Shown: piece after piece, positions 28,271 to 37,613 of the stretch | Numbering within the stretch: the first letter of the stretch is position 1 | Layout: each line of letters opens with the position of its first letter | Translations under genes and position numbers: made by a program | Notes under the pieces: generated by a model | What the model was told of the DNA's origin: nothing | Seen by the model: the letters and a program-made list of their open reading frames with translations, nothing else | Database searches by the model: none | Assembly (NCBI RefSeq): GCF_000025545.1 | Contig: NC_013889.1 | Span: 2,411,501 to 2,475,500, forward strand | Reading direction: 5' to 3' | DNA: 64,000 nt | Origin: Thioalkalivibrio sp. K90mix | GTDB taxonomy: Bacteria > Pseudomonadota > Gammaproteobacteria > Ectothiorhodospirales > Ectothiorhodospiraceae

Positions 28271-29464
28271 ATGTCTACCACCGTCCGTGAGCGCATCAAC
28301 GTCCTGATCCTGGCCACCAGTCAGGCCCTGTTCCTGATCGCCGCAGTCACCGTAATGACCTTGAGCGGCGTGGTCGGCGAGCGCCTGGCCGCAGACCCGG
28401 CCCTGGCAACCCTGCCCGTGGCCGCGATGATGATCGGCACCCTGATCACCACACTACCCGCCTCGCTGTTCATGAAACGCTTCGGCCGGCGCACCGGCTT
28501 CCTCCTGGGCACCAGCGTGGGCGGGGCCGGCGGGGCCGCACTGGCGACGGCCGGGGTCTTCGCTGAGGCCTTCTGGCTGTTCGTGCTCGGCAACCTGCTA
28601 CTGGGGGCCTACCAGGCCTTCGCGATGTACTACCGCTTTGCCGCCGCCGACGTGGCCAGCCCCGCCTTTCGCCCACGCGCGATTTCGCTGGTGATGGCGG
28701 GCGGGGTCGTGGCTGCCTTCCTCGGCCCGTGGAACGCGCACCACGCCCAGACCCTCCTCCCGGGCACGCCGGAGGCCGGTCCCTATCTGATCCTCGGCGC
28801 CCTGGCCCTGCTGGCGATGGCCCTGCTGGGCTGGCTGCGGGTGCCCGCACCGCCACCGGAGGAACGCGGCCCCGCCCGACCGATGCGCGAGATCCTGCCG
28901 CAGGGCCGCTTCCTCGTGGCCCTGACCGCCGCGGCCCTGGGCTATGCGGTCATGGTGCTGCTGATGACCGCGACCCCGCTGGCCATGCGCCAGGCCGGAT
29001 TCGACATGGGACAGATCGCGCTGGTGATGCAGTGGCACGTGCTGGGGATGTTCGCGCCCTCGTTCGTGACGGGGCACCTTATTACCCGGCTTGGGATCAC
29101 TCGCATCCTGGCGCTCGGCAATGCGTTCGTGCTGTTCAGTGTGGCGATCGCCGCGCACGGGGAAACGCTCGGGCACTTCTGGCTGGCACTGTTCCTGCTC
29201 GGGGTGGGCTGGAACTTCCTGTTCATTGGTGGCAGCACGCTGCTGACGACCACACACACCGCCACCGAGAAGGGCAAGGTCCAGGGCGTGAATGACCTGA
29301 CCATATTTACGCTGGTCACCGCCGGATCGTTGCTGGCCGGGGCGCTGCTGCGACCACTGGGCTGGGACGGCCTGAATCTCGCGATGCTGCCAATCATCGC
29401 GCTGCTGACTATCGCCATCGCCTGGCTCTGGTTCGACGACACCCGCGCCCCGGCCCGCACCTGA
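28271..29464 (+). CDS. MFS transporter (YbfB/YCE-type permease)
   Basis: A 397-residue polytopic protein with about twelve hydrophobic helices in two sets of six, joined near residues 195-215 by a charged loop (APPPEERGPARP). The intracellular loop MKRFGRRTGFLLG matches the MFS motif between helices 2 and 3. The start at 28271 follows AGGGAG. No substrate can be assigned. It is followed by the long repeat-filled gap. Confidence 0.85.
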   Translation: MSTTVRERINVLILATSQALFLIAAVTVMTLSGVVGERLAADPALATLPVAAMMIGTLITTLPASLFMKRFGRRTGFLLGTSVGGAGGAALATAGVFAEAFWLFVLGNLLLGAYQAFAMYYRFAAADVASPAFRPRAISLVMAGGVVAAFLGPWNAHHAQTLLPGTPEAGPYLILGALALLAMALLGWLRVPAPPPEERGPARPMREILPQGRFLVALTAAALGYAVMVLLMTATPLAMRQAGFDMGQIALVMQWHVLGMFAPSFVTGHLITRLGITRILALGNAFVLFSVAIAAHGETLGHFWLALFLLGVGWNFLFIGGSTLLTTTHTATEKGKVQGVNDLTIFTLVTAGSLLAGALLRPLGWDGLNLAMLPIIALLTIAIAWLWFDDTRAPART

Positions 29465-29507
29465 GACGCCTCGAACGCTGATCAGCCGTTGCCAGGCCAC
29501 TTCCGCC

Positions 29508-29818
29508 GTTGCGGCTGGCCTTGGCTCGTCATCCGGTGTTTACGTGCCTTCGGCCCGCCGCCTGCCAAGCGCTCACTCGCGAGCGCGCCGCGAGGTACTT
29601 CTTTGCTCGTGCAAAGAAGTACCCAAGAAACACGCCCGACTGCCGCGACCCCGGCCCGCTGCGCGGGCCGGGGTTTCCCTCGCTCCGAGGCTTTTCGCGG
29701 GCGGCGCTGAAACTCGCTGCGCCTTCGGCTTCGCTCAGACAGTCAGCTCCTCTCTTCCTGCGAAAAGCCTCTCCACTCGGCGCGACGACAACGGGGGTGA
29801 AGGTCAAGACAACGGCTG
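29508..29818 (+). repeat. Long intergenic repeat, forward copy
   Basis: Blocks identical to the reverse complement of 30041-30347 include 35 bp at 29558-29592, 15 bp at 29530-29544, 13 bp at 29508-29520 and 18 bp at 29701-29718. The end near GGTCAAGACAA is shared imperfectly. Between the blocks the two copies differ completely. A perfect 13-bp hairpin with a 4-nt loop (29594-29623) and a GC-rich hairpin (29649-29673) lie inside. Confidence 0.8.
29649..29680 (+). terminator. Strong GC-rich hairpin, likely terminator
   Basis: A perfect 11-bp stem (29649-29659 with 29663-29673) and 3-nt loop are followed by TTTCCCT. It lies 185 nt after the MFS stop inside the repeat and could end that transcript. 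Confidence 0.55.
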
Positions 29819-29923
29819 TCCCGACTATATTGCTCATGGATGGAGGCTAGGTATTCCCACATCCTGGGCACGCGCGGCCTTCGGCCCTGGCGTTCCGCGC
29901 CCGCGAGCGGGCGCCGGGGGCAG

Positions 29924-30009
29924 GTAGGATGCGGATGAGCGAAGCGAATCGCATCAGAGTTTCCCCGACGTCGGGACGGTGCGTTTCGCTGTGCTCAACC
30001 GCACCCTAC
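29924..30009. repeat. Imperfect GTAGGATGCG hairpin repeat
   Basis: The left arm near 29924-29955 and the right arm near 29978-30009 share the same core as the perfect repeat at 663-752 (GTAGGATGCG...GAGCG...CGCATC) but with many mismatches. It sits in the spacer between the two long inverted copies. Confidence 0.65.
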
Positions 30010-30040
30010 GGCGTTGGAGTTGGGCGAAACGTTGGGGAAT

Positions 30041-30347
30041 GGCTCTTGTTTTGACCTTATCCCCCCCCGTATGAAGCCCCTTGCGGAAGGGTTCTCGGGC
30101 CGGGAGAAGGCGCTGACTGTCTGAGCGAAGCCAAAGGCGTAGCGAGTTTCAGCGCCGCCGGCCCGAGGGCCCTGGAGCAAGGTCCCCGGGCGGAATCCGG
30201 GTGCGCCTCGACGGGTACTTTCTTGGGCAAGCAAGAAAGCCAGTTGTTGATCAAAAACGGGCGCGGCGCGCTCGCGAGTGAGCGCTTGGCAGGCGGTTGG
30301 ACGAAGCCACCGTAAACACCGGATGCCGAATCAGGGCCAGCCGCAAC
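30041..30347 (-). repeat. Long intergenic repeat, reverse copy
   Basis: The inverted partner of 29508-29818. Matching blocks are 30262-30296, 30311-30325, 30335-30347 and 30114-30158. It contains its own smaller hairpin, CTTTCTTG/CAAGAAAG at 30218-30239, at the place equivalent to the 13-bp hairpin of the other copy. Confidence 0.8.
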
Positions 30348-30373
30348 AAGGCAGGCGGCCGGGAAACGGCAGA

Positions 30374-33300
30374 TCAGGGTTCGGCGCGTGGGGCGGATGA
30401 GGCTCGGGCGCCGCGGCGTTCGCCGTCGACGTCGGTGACTTCGGCGTCGAGGTCGTGCAGGCGGCGGGTCGTCGCCAATGGCGACGTCGTGCCACGCGCC
30501 ACCAAACGATAGGCGGCCGGGATCACGAACAGCGTGAACAGTGTGGCGAACAGCACCCCGGAGAACACCGCTACCCCGATCACGAAGCGCGTCTCCTCAC
30601 CCGGGCCGGAGGCCAGGATCAGCGGAATGGAGCCGGCAACGGTCGTCAGCGCGGTCATCAGCACCGGGCGCAGGCGCATACGAGCCGCCTCGACCACGGC
30701 GCTGTCGAAGTCGCGCCCGCGGTCGCGCAGCTGGTTGGCGAACTCGACGATCAGGATCCCGTTCTTGGCCGCCAGACCGATCAGCATGACCATCCCGATC
30801 TGGCTGTAGATATTCAGGGTCTGCCCGGTCAAATGCAGCCCCAGTAATGCCCCGACCACGGCCAGCGGCACGGTCAGCATGATCACGAAGGGGTGCACGA
30901 AGCTCTCGAACTGCGCCGCCAGCACCAGGAACACGACCAGCAACGCCAACGCAAAGACAAACAGGATCGCCTCGGACCCCGCACGCAGATCCAGCGACTC
31001 GCCCTTGTAGTCGATCCCCGCCTCCGCCGGGAGCAGTTCGGCCGCCTTGGCATCCAGGGCATCGAGGGCCTGACCGAGTGTCATCCCATCCTGCAGCCCA
31101 GCGGTGAGGGTAACCGCACGCGCCCGGTTGTAGCGTTCCAGGGATGACGGCCCGGCAAACTCCTCGTAGGTCACCAGGCTCGACAGGGGCACCATCGCAC
31201 CGGCTGCCGAACGCACATAGAGATTGTCGATATCCCCCGGTGTGCGGCGCTGGTCCGTCAGGCCCTCGATGATCACGTCGTACTCCTCGCCACGATCGAC
31301 AAAGGTGGTCACATCACGCCCACCAAGCACGATGTCCAGCGTGCGCCCCACATCGCGCATGGATACGCCCAGATCCCCAGCGCGATCACGGTCCAGACGC
31401 ACATTGATCTGTGGCTGGGTAGGCTCGTAGTCCAGATCGACGCGGGTCAGCCCCTCGATGCCTTCGGCCGCCTCGCGCATCGTCTCGCCCCACTGCTCGA
31501 GGGTGTCGTAGTCGGGCCCGGAGATCACGAACTGCACGGGCGGCCCAATGCGCCCGGGCGACAGGCCCTGGCGCATCACCACCCGGGCCTCGATACCCGG
31601 CATCTCGCCGATGATCCCGCGGATCTCGTCGATCACTTCCTGAGCGGACATGTCGCGGTCATCCCAGTGTTCGAGGATGGCAATCACGAAGCCGTTGTTC
31701 ATCAGCTCCGAGCCGCCAAAGCCGCGCGGAGTACGCACCAGGGCGCGGCGAATCGGGCCGTCCTCGATCAGCGGCTGAATACGCGACTCGACCTCGGCCA
31801 TCTGGCGGCTCATGTAGTCGAAGTTGGCCCCTTCAGGGCCGTCCACCAGCACGAAGAACGCGCCGCGATCCTCCTGTGGCGCAAACTCCTCGGGCAGGGT
31901 ATCGAACAGATACCAGGCGGCCGCGAGCACCAGCGCGAGAACGGGGACAATCAGCCAGGCACCTTTCAGCCCCTTCTGCAACGCGCGTCCATAACCACGC
32001 TCCAGCGCCGCGAAACCGTGCCCGATATAGCGCGCCATACCGGTTTCGTCGTCGCCCTTGTGCATCAGGCGCCCGGACAATACCGGGGCAAGGGTCAATG
32101 CAACGAGGCTGGAAAAGAACACGGCAATCGCCATGGCAATCGCAAACTCGGTGAACAAACGCCCGACCATGCCCTCGAGAAAGGCCAGCGGCACGAACAC
32201 GGCGATCAGTACCGAGGTGGTCGCGACGATTGCGAAACCGACCTGCCCGGCCCCACGATAGGCCGCCAGCAGGCCCGGTTCGCCGCGCTCGATGCGCCGG
32301 TGGATGTTCTCGAGCATGACGATGGAATCGTCCACCACCAACCCCACCGCGAGTACCAGCGCCAGCAGGGTCAGCAGGTTGACCGAGAACCCGAACAGAT
32401 TGATGCCGATAAACGCCGCCGTGATCGCCACGGGGACCGTCACCGCCGGGATGATGGTCGCCCGCCAGCTCCCGAGGAACAGCCAGATCACGAACACGAC
32501 CGCCGCCGTCGCGACGGCCAGGGTGATATAGACCTCGCGGATCGCCCCCTCGATGAACACCGATTCGTCGTAGGTGGTAACCAGCGAGGTGCCTTCTGGC
32601 AGGCTGTCCTGCAGATCGGCGGCCATGGCTTTGACCCCATTGGCGACGTCGAGCACGTTCGCGTTCGACTGACGGATGATCCCCAGCCCGATCATGTCTT
32701 CGCCATTGCCGCGAAACTCGCTGCGCTCGGTATCCGCGCCGATGTTCACCTCGGCCACATCACTCAGGCGAACCAGCTGGCCGCCTTCGCCGCGCTTGAG
32801 CACCAGGTTGGCGAAGTCCTCCGGTGTGCGGTACTGGCGATCCACCCGCACCGTGAATTCACGCTCCACCGACTCCAGGCGCCCGGCCGGGAGCTCGACG
32901 TTCTCTTCCCCCAGGGCGTCAGCGATATCCGTTACCGTCAACTCGCGAGCCGCCAGGGCCTCGCGGTCGACCCAGATGCGCATCGCGTAGCTGCGCGCCC
33001 CACCACGGCGAACCAGCGCCACACCGTCGACCACCGAGATCCGGTCAATCAAGTGGCGCTCGGCGTAGTCGGCCAGTTCCAGCGCATCCATCGTGGTGCT
33101 GGACAGATTCAGCCAGAGGATCGGGTTGGCGTCCGCATCAGCCTTGGTGACCTCGGGTGGGTCGATGTCCTCCGGCAGGTCGCGCAGCGCGCGGCCGACC
33201 GCCTCGCGCACATCGTTCGCCGCCGCGTCGAGATCGCGACTCAGGTTGAATTCGATGGTGATACGGGACTGTCCGTCCTCGCTCGAGGACTCAACGAAAC

Positions 33301-33532
33301 GAATGCCCTCGATCCCGGCGACCCGGTCCTCCAGCCGCTGGGTCACCTCGCGCTCGATGATCTCGCCGCTGGCACCCGGATAGACCGTGTCGATCGTGAC
33401 CACCGGCGGGTCCACGTCCGGGTATTCGCGCAGCGGCAGATTGTCGTAGGCGATCAAGCCGAAGGTGATCAGGAGCAGATTGAAGACAATCGCCAGGACC
33501 GGACGGCGATTGGCGACATCCGAGATAATCAT
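30374..33532 (-). CDS. RND family efflux permease (AcrB/MexF-like)
   Basis: A 1052-residue pump starting MIISDVANRRPVLA, with the conserved YPDVDPP and YPGAS porter motifs, the proton-relay Asp pair in GLVVDDSIVMLENIHRR and a second half beginning MLTVPLAVVGALLG. It is of the HAE-1 class but only distantly similar to the RND protein at 23520-26609. The start overlaps the stop of its adaptor gene by 4 nt. No outer-membrane channel gene or local regulator is seen. Confidence 0.94.
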   Translation of the reverse strand: MIISDVANRRPVLAIVFNLLLITFGLIAYDNLPLREYPDVDPPVVTIDTVYPGASGEIIEREVTQRLEDRVAGIEGIRFVESSSEDGQSRITIEFNLSRDLDAAANDVREAVGRALRDLPEDIDPPEVTKADADANPILWLNLSSTTMDALELADYAERHLIDRISVVDGVALVRRGGARSYAMRIWVDREALAARELTVTDIADALGEENVELPAGRLESVEREFTVRVDRQYRTPEDFANLVLKRGEGGQLVRLSDVAEVNIGADTERSEFRGNGEDMIGLGIIRQSNANVLDVANGVKAMAADLQDSLPEGTSLVTTYDESVFIEGAIREVYITLAVATAAVVFVIWLFLGSWRATIIPAVTVPVAITAAFIGINLFGFSVNLLTLLALVLAVGLVVDDSIVMLENIHRRIERGEPGLLAAYRGAGQVGFAIVATTSVLIAVFVPLAFLEGMVGRLFTEFAIAMAIAVFFSSLVALTLAPVLSGRLMHKGDDETGMARYIGHGFAALERGYGRALQKGLKGAWLIVPVLALVLAAAWYLFDTLPEEFAPQEDRGAFFVLVDGPEGANFDYMSRQMAEVESRIQPLIEDGPIRRALVRTPRGFGGSELMNNGFVIAILEHWDDRDMSAQEVIDEIRGIIGEMPGIEARVVMRQGLSPGRIGPPVQFVISGPDYDTLEQWGETMREAAEGIEGLTRVDLDYEPTQPQINVRLDRDRAGDLGVSMRDVGRTLDIVLGGRDVTTFVDRGEEYDVIIEGLTDQRRTPGDIDNLYVRSAAGAMVPLSSLVTYEEFAGPSSLERYNRARAVTLTAGLQDGMTLGQALDALDAKAAELLPAEAGIDYKGESLDLRAGSEAILFVFALALLVVFLVLAAQFESFVHPFVIMLTVPLAVVGALLGLHLTGQTLNIYSQIGMVMLIGLAAKNGILIVEFANQLRDRGRDFDSAVVEAARMRLRPVLMTALTTVAGSIPLILASGPGEETRFVIGVAVFSGVLFATLFTLFVIPAAYRLVARGTTSPLATTRRLHDLDAEVTDVDGERRGARASSAPRAEP

Positions 33533-34644
33533 TGCGCGGTGCCGGCCTCGCCGGTTTCCAGCGTCTCGGGCACCCGCGGCGGGAGCACCCGTACGGACTG
33601 ACCATCACGCACGCGAGACACGCCCTCCGAGACCACGGTGTCGCCCGCATCGATGCCGGAGAGCACCTCGGCAAACCCCGGCATGCGCCGGCCGATACGA
33701 ATCTGCACGCGTTCCACCGTGCCATCGTCCAGCAGGCGGAAGGTAAAGTGCTGATCGGCGACTTGCTGGACCGCGCCCTCCGGAATCGCCACACGTTCCA
33801 CCGGGTCCAGGGCCAGCCGCACATTGGCCAGCATCCCGGGGCGCAAGATCAGGTCGGGGTTTTGCACGGCGGCGCGCACGATCAGCGTGCGGGTCGCGAC
33901 ATCGAGGCGATTGCTCACGGCCGAAACCTGTCCCTCGAATGCCCCGGACGCGCTGCGGCCATGGATCGTGCTGCCGAGCACAATCGCGGCCGCATGCCGC
34001 TCGGGGACCGCAAAGTCGACCTTTACCCGCTCGATGTCGTCCAGCTCCGCGATTGGGGTACCGGGGCTGACCAGGGATCCGGGACTCACCTGGCGCAGGC
34101 CCAGCCTGCCGGCGAAGGGCGCCCGGATTGTGCGATTAGCCACGCGCGCCTCGGCCGCGGCCACCCGGGCCTCCGCCTCACTCAGGCGCGAGCGTTGCTG
34201 ATCCACCTGCTGCCGGGTCACGACGCCATCCGCCACGCGATCACGTACGCGTTCCAGCTCGCGCCGGGCGTCATCCACCTGGACCCGCGCCTCGCGCAGC
34301 GCGGCCTCGGCCTCGTCTGCATCCAGACGCACCAGAATTTGTCCCGCCTCGACCTCGTCGCCGTCGTCGAACAGAATCTCGACCACGCGCTCGGTCACGT
34401 TCGCGGTGACCGTCACCGATTCGTTGGCCTGAACCGTTCCCAGGGATTCGACGATGGTTTCGAAGGTGCGCGGCTGGACCACCGCTGTACGTACTGGGGT
34501 ACGCCGATCCAACGCACTCGGGGCCTCGCCCACGGCCTGCGCTTCACCATTTGCAGTAGCGGATTCACCCTCGAACCAGTACCAGGCGGCCACGCCCAGC
34601 GCCACCACGGCCACCAATCCCAGCAACCCGCCAATCGCCTTCAC
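33529..34644 (-). CDS. RND efflux periplasmic adaptor (membrane fusion protein)
   Basis: A 371-residue adaptor with one N-terminal membrane helix (about 5-24), lipoyl, hairpin and barrel regions (VTANVTERVVEILFDDGDEV, APFAGRLGLRQVSPG, ILRPGMLANVRL). I chose the GTG at 34644: it follows GAGGGG and puts the membrane helix right at the N-terminus. The frame is open to 34785, but that stretch would overlap the upstream GST gene and reads as non-coding. It is coupled to the RND permease. Confidence 0.9.
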   Translation of the reverse strand: MKAIGGLLGLVAVVALGVAAWYWFEGESATANGEAQAVGEAPSALDRRTPVRTAVVQPRTFETIVESLGTVQANESVTVTANVTERVVEILFDDGDEVEAGQILVRLDADEAEAALREARVQVDDARRELERVRDRVADGVVTRQQVDQQRSRLSEAEARVAAAEARVANRTIRAPFAGRLGLRQVSPGSLVSPGTPIAELDDIERVKVDFAVPERHAAAIVLGSTIHGRSASGAFEGQVSAVSNRLDVATRTLIVRAAVQNPDLILRPGMLANVRLALDPVERVAIPEGAVQQVADQHFTFRLLDDGTVERVQIRIGRRMPGFAEVLSGIDAGDTVVSEGVSRVRDGQSVRVLPPRVPETLETGEAGTAQ

Positions 34645-34666
34645 CCAGCCAACCCCTCGATACGAA

Positions 34667-34692
34667 GGTGGCCCGGGCAAGCCCGAGCCACC
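34667..34692. terminator. Hairpin between the GST gene and the efflux operon
   Basis: GGTGGCcCGGGC and GCCCGaGCCACC form a 12-position stem with one mismatch and a 2-nt loop. On the leftward strand TTCG follows, not a T-tract. It may weaken read-through from the GST gene into the efflux operon. Confidence 0.4.
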
Positions 34693-34720
34693 GTGGTTCT
34701 CGCCAATAGTGTAACGACCG

Positions 34721-35737
34721 TCACGTTTCTGTGGCGTTCCGAAGCTCGACCGGCAAGTCTCCCAGCGACCGCCCGTGCGGCGCACGGTAATCGAGGAGCG
34801 GCCCCTTCGGCACGATTCGGCTCGGGTTCAGCATCGGGTGGCTGCCGTAGTAGTGCGCCTTGATGTGATCCATGCGCACCGTCTCGGCCACACCGGGGCG
34901 CTGGTAGAGCATGCGCATGTAGGCATGCAGGTGCGGGTAATCGATCAGGCGCTGGCGGTTGCACTTGAAATGGCTGTAGTAGACCGGATCGAAACGCAAC
35001 AGCGTGGTGAACAGCCGCCAGTCGGCCTCGGTCAACCGGTCGCCCACCAGGAAGGGCTGGCGCGCCAGGCGATCCTCCAGCCAGTCCAGCGTCTCGAACA
35101 GGCGGTCCCAGGCCGCGTCGTAGGCCTTCTGGCTGGTCGCGAATCCGGAGCGGTAAACCCCGTTGTTCACATTCTCGTAGACGCGCTCGTTGACCGCGCG
35201 GATCTCCTCGCGCAGGTCCTCCGGGTAGAAATCCAGCGTATTGCCGGTGATGCCGTCGAAGGCGCTGTTGAACATGCGCACCAGGTCTTCCGACTCGTTG
35301 TTCACGATCCGGTCGGTCCGGGTGTCGAACAGCACCGGCACGGTCACGATGCCCGTGTACTTCGGATCGGTGCGGGTGTAGAGCTCGTGCATGTAGCGTG
35401 AACCGTGCACCCGGTCGCCGGTGCAGCCGTCGCAGTCATCAAAGGACCAGCCGGCATCGCCCATGTAGTGATGCACCACCGACAGCCCGATATGCGGCTC
35501 CAGGCCCTTGAGCTTGCGCAGGATCAGCGCGCGATGCGCCCAGGGGCAGGCGTAGGAGACATACAGGTGATAGCGCCCGGACTCCGCGGGGTAGCCGCCC
35601 TCGCCCAGCGGGCCCGCGGAGCCATCGGCGGTGACATAGTTGCGATACTGCTGGTCCTGGCGCACGAACTCGCCGTTCTCGTCGGACTCTTCTTCCAGCC
35701 AGCCCTCGCGCAGTTCGCCGTTGATCAGGAGACTCAT
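34721..35737 (-). CDS. Xi-class glutathione S-transferase (glutathionyl-hydroquinone reductase)
   Basis: A 338-residue protein with the Xi-class site YACPWAHR (Cys64), the following RALILRKLKGLE and the C-terminal helical domain ending at HPMLNPSRIVPKGP. The class reduces glutathionyl-hydroquinones with GSH through the active cysteine; E. coli YqjG is an example. It lies downstream of gshA on the same strand across a 142-nt gap, so the glutathione maker and user may share regulation. The gap holds an AT-rich TCGATAAAATCGA-like dyad. Confidence 0.93.
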   Translation of the reverse strand: MSLLINGELREGWLEEESDENGEFVRQDQQYRNYVTADGSAGPLGEGGYPAESGRYHLYVSYACPWAHRALILRKLKGLEPHIGLSVVHHYMGDAGWSFDDCDGCTGDRVHGSRYMHELYTRTDPKYTGIVTVPVLFDTRTDRIVNNESEDLVRMFNSAFDGITGNTLDFYPEDLREEIRAVNERVYENVNNGVYRSGFATSQKAYDAAWDRLFETLDWLEDRLARQPFLVGDRLTEADWRLFTTLLRFDPVYYSHFKCNRQRLIDYPHLHAYMRMLYQRPGVAETVRMDHIKAHYYGSHPMLNPSRIVPKGPLLDYRAPHGRSLGDLPVELRNATET

Positions 35738-35879
35738 GGGGTTCCCTCTGTAGCGGTCCAGCCGCCACCGTTACGGATGATGGGTTCGATTATCCTGTCG
35801 ATAAAATCGAAAATAAATCGCGTTATTTCCGCCCGAGAGTTCGAAAATACCGAATCGACTGGGGGAGGGATCGCGAGGC

Positions 35880-37493
35880 TCAGGAGGCCCGCAGCGTGCC
35901 GTCGAAGTAGCGGGCAAGAAAGGTATCGAAGTCCAGGGTATCGGCCGCCTCGATCGCCGCCTGCTCCGCCAGGCTCTGGCGCGCCAGGGCCTCCAGCGTC
36001 TCGGCGCGCGGCAGCGGGCCGTTGAAGCGAAATGCCTCGCGGTGCTGCGCGGACAGGCGGCTGGCGTAGCGGTAGAAGCCCTCCTCGCGCGCCATCATGT
36101 CCTCCAGCATGCGCGCCGAGGGAGTCAGATCGGCCTGTTCGACCTTGCCCCACTGCTCGCTCAATGCACGGCGGTATGGGTCGCCCGGCAGTTCCTGATC
36201 GAGGATCGTGGCGACCGGGCGCATCAGGGCCAGCAGCTCGCGCGCCCAGTCCTGCAGCGCGACCTCGCCATCGGGGCGGCGCAGCGCAAGCCCCGGGCGC
36301 CGGCCGTAGTGCGCCACGTCCAGCAGGTTGGCATCGATTGCATCCAGCTCGCCCGGCTCCAGCAAGGGGCTCGGCTGCAACAGGCAGGCCAGGGCGAACA
36401 CCTCGAGAAAACGCAGCTGGGTCTCGTCCACCCCCAGCGGGTGCTGGGCGTTGATGTCGACCGAGCGCAGCTCGACGTACTCGATCCCGCGCGCCTCCAG
36501 CGCATCGGTGGGCTTCTCGAAGCGCTCCAGCGGCTGCTTCGGGCGCACGGTGGAGTAGTACTCGTTCTCGATCTGCAGAATGTTGGCATTCAACTGACGG
36601 TACTCGCCATCAACCTTCACCCCGATACGCTCCCACTCGGGGCTGGGGGTGTTGATCGCGCAGCGCAGGGAATCCACGTAACCCGCCAGCGAGTTGTAAT
36701 CGGCCTTGATGCCGGTATCCGCCTCCTTGCGGTTGGTGTAGCCGATATCGCCCATGCGCAGGCTGGTCGCATGCGGCAGATAGGAGGTGTCGTCGTCGAA
36801 GTCCTCCAGCACCGCGCCGTGACCCTCGAGGAAGGAATTGCACACGGCCGGCGAGGCCCCGAACAGATACGGCACCAGCCAGCCGAAGCGCAGCAGGTTG
36901 CGGATCATGCCCATCATGCGCTCGTCGCGGAACGCACGGTCGTCCTGCTCGCCCAGCACCTGCGCAAGTGCCGGCCAGAACTCGGGGCGCGGGGAGTAGT
37001 TGAAGTGCACCCCGGCAATCACCTGCATCTTGCGCCCGTAACGGTGCCCCAGCCCGATGCGGTAAACGGTCTTCATGCGTCCGGCGTTGGACGTGCCGTA
37101 CTGCGCGACCGGGATCGCGTTGTCGTCGGCCGTCACGCAGGGCATGGAGGTCGACCACAGGGTCTCGTCGCCGACATTGGCCGCGGCGAAGGCCTGCAGG
37201 TCGTGCAGAAAACCCAGCGTCTCGCGCACATCGTCGAATGGCGGGGTGACCAGCTCCAGCAGGGCCTCGGAGTAGTCCGTCGTGATATTCGGATGGGTCA
37301 GCGCCGAGCCCAGTGCGACCGGGTGCGGGGTCAGGGCCGGTGACCCCTGCGGGCCGACGCGCAGCGTTTCTTTCTCCAGACCAATGCGCCCGTGCAGGCC
37401 TGTGCCCGCCAGGCGCTCCGCCAGCTGCGCGACCAGTCCCTGCAGATTGCGTTCGTCGGTTCCCACTGGGGTGCGTTTCCTGCCTGTCTGCAA
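35880..37493 (-). CDS. gshA: Glutamate-cysteine ligase (gamma-proteobacterial type)
   Basis: A 537-residue GshA with GLEKETLRV near the N-terminus, TDYSEALLELVTPP, the SLRMGDIGYTN region and ELRSVDINAQHPLG. It joins glutamate and cysteine, the first step of glutathione synthesis. gshB is not in the window. The start at 37493 gives a 12-residue lead before the conserved region; a GTG or ATG slightly inside cannot be excluded. It is divergent from the acetolactate decarboxylase gene with 120 nt between starts. Confidence 0.96.
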   Translation of the reverse strand: MQTGRKRTPVGTDERNLQGLVAQLAERLAGTGLHGRIGLEKETLRVGPQGSPALTPHPVALGSALTHPNITTDYSEALLELVTPPFDDVRETLGFLHDLQAFAAANVGDETLWSTSMPCVTADDNAIPVAQYGTSNAGRMKTVYRIGLGHRYGRKMQVIAGVHFNYSPRPEFWPALAQVLGEQDDRAFRDERMMGMIRNLLRFGWLVPYLFGASPAVCNSFLEGHGAVLEDFDDDTSYLPHATSLRMGDIGYTNRKEADTGIKADYNSLAGYVDSLRCAINTPSPEWERIGVKVDGEYRQLNANILQIENEYYSTVRPKQPLERFEKPTDALEARGIEYVELRSVDINAQHPLGVDETQLRFLEVFALACLLQPSPLLEPGELDAIDANLLDVAHYGRRPGLALRRPDGEVALQDWARELLALMRPVATILDQELPGDPYRRALSEQWGKVEQADLTPSARMLEDMMAREEGFYRYASRLSAQHREAFRFNGPLPRAETLEALARQSLAEQAAIEAADTLDFDTFLARYFDGTLRAS

Positions 37494-37613
37494 ACCCGGC
37501 GAACATACCGGAATGCGCCCCCGGGGTCACATGCAACCGGCACGGGGTTGCGGGAAGCCCGACGCCCGCGCAACCTTGCCGACAACCATTTGTGCTGACC
37601 GGAAGCCACCGAG

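Larger units (their letters stand above)
29465..30373. other. Gene-free 909-bp region filled with inverted repeats
   Basis: Between the MFS transporter and a converging RND gene there is no credible gene. Several short open frames exist on both strands, but they are just readings of repeat DNA. The region holds two ~310-bp copies of one element in opposite orientation (29508-29818 and 30041-30347), strong hairpins inside them, and a smaller hairpin repeat at 29924-30009 in the spacer. Confidence 0.8.

Noticed and set aside
29509-29927. Overlapping short frames read as proteins in the MFS-RND gap
   Set aside because: They translate repeat DNA that is also present inverted at 30041-30347, where the matching frame is broken. 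No ribosome sites or family match.
29465-30373. An insertion sequence bounded by the long inverted repeats
   Set aside because: There is no transposase frame between the repeats, and the repeat ends do not show target duplications. It is better described as paired intergenic repeats.
31667-33601. A 644-residue rightward frame opposite the RND permease
   Set aside because: Antisense shadow; the RND protein has complete motifs on the other strand.
37494-37613. A possible riboswitch between gshA and the acetolactate decarboxylase gene
   Set aside because: The GC-rich stretch forms small stems but lacks conserved boxes of cobalamin, SAM, TPP or other known riboswitches.
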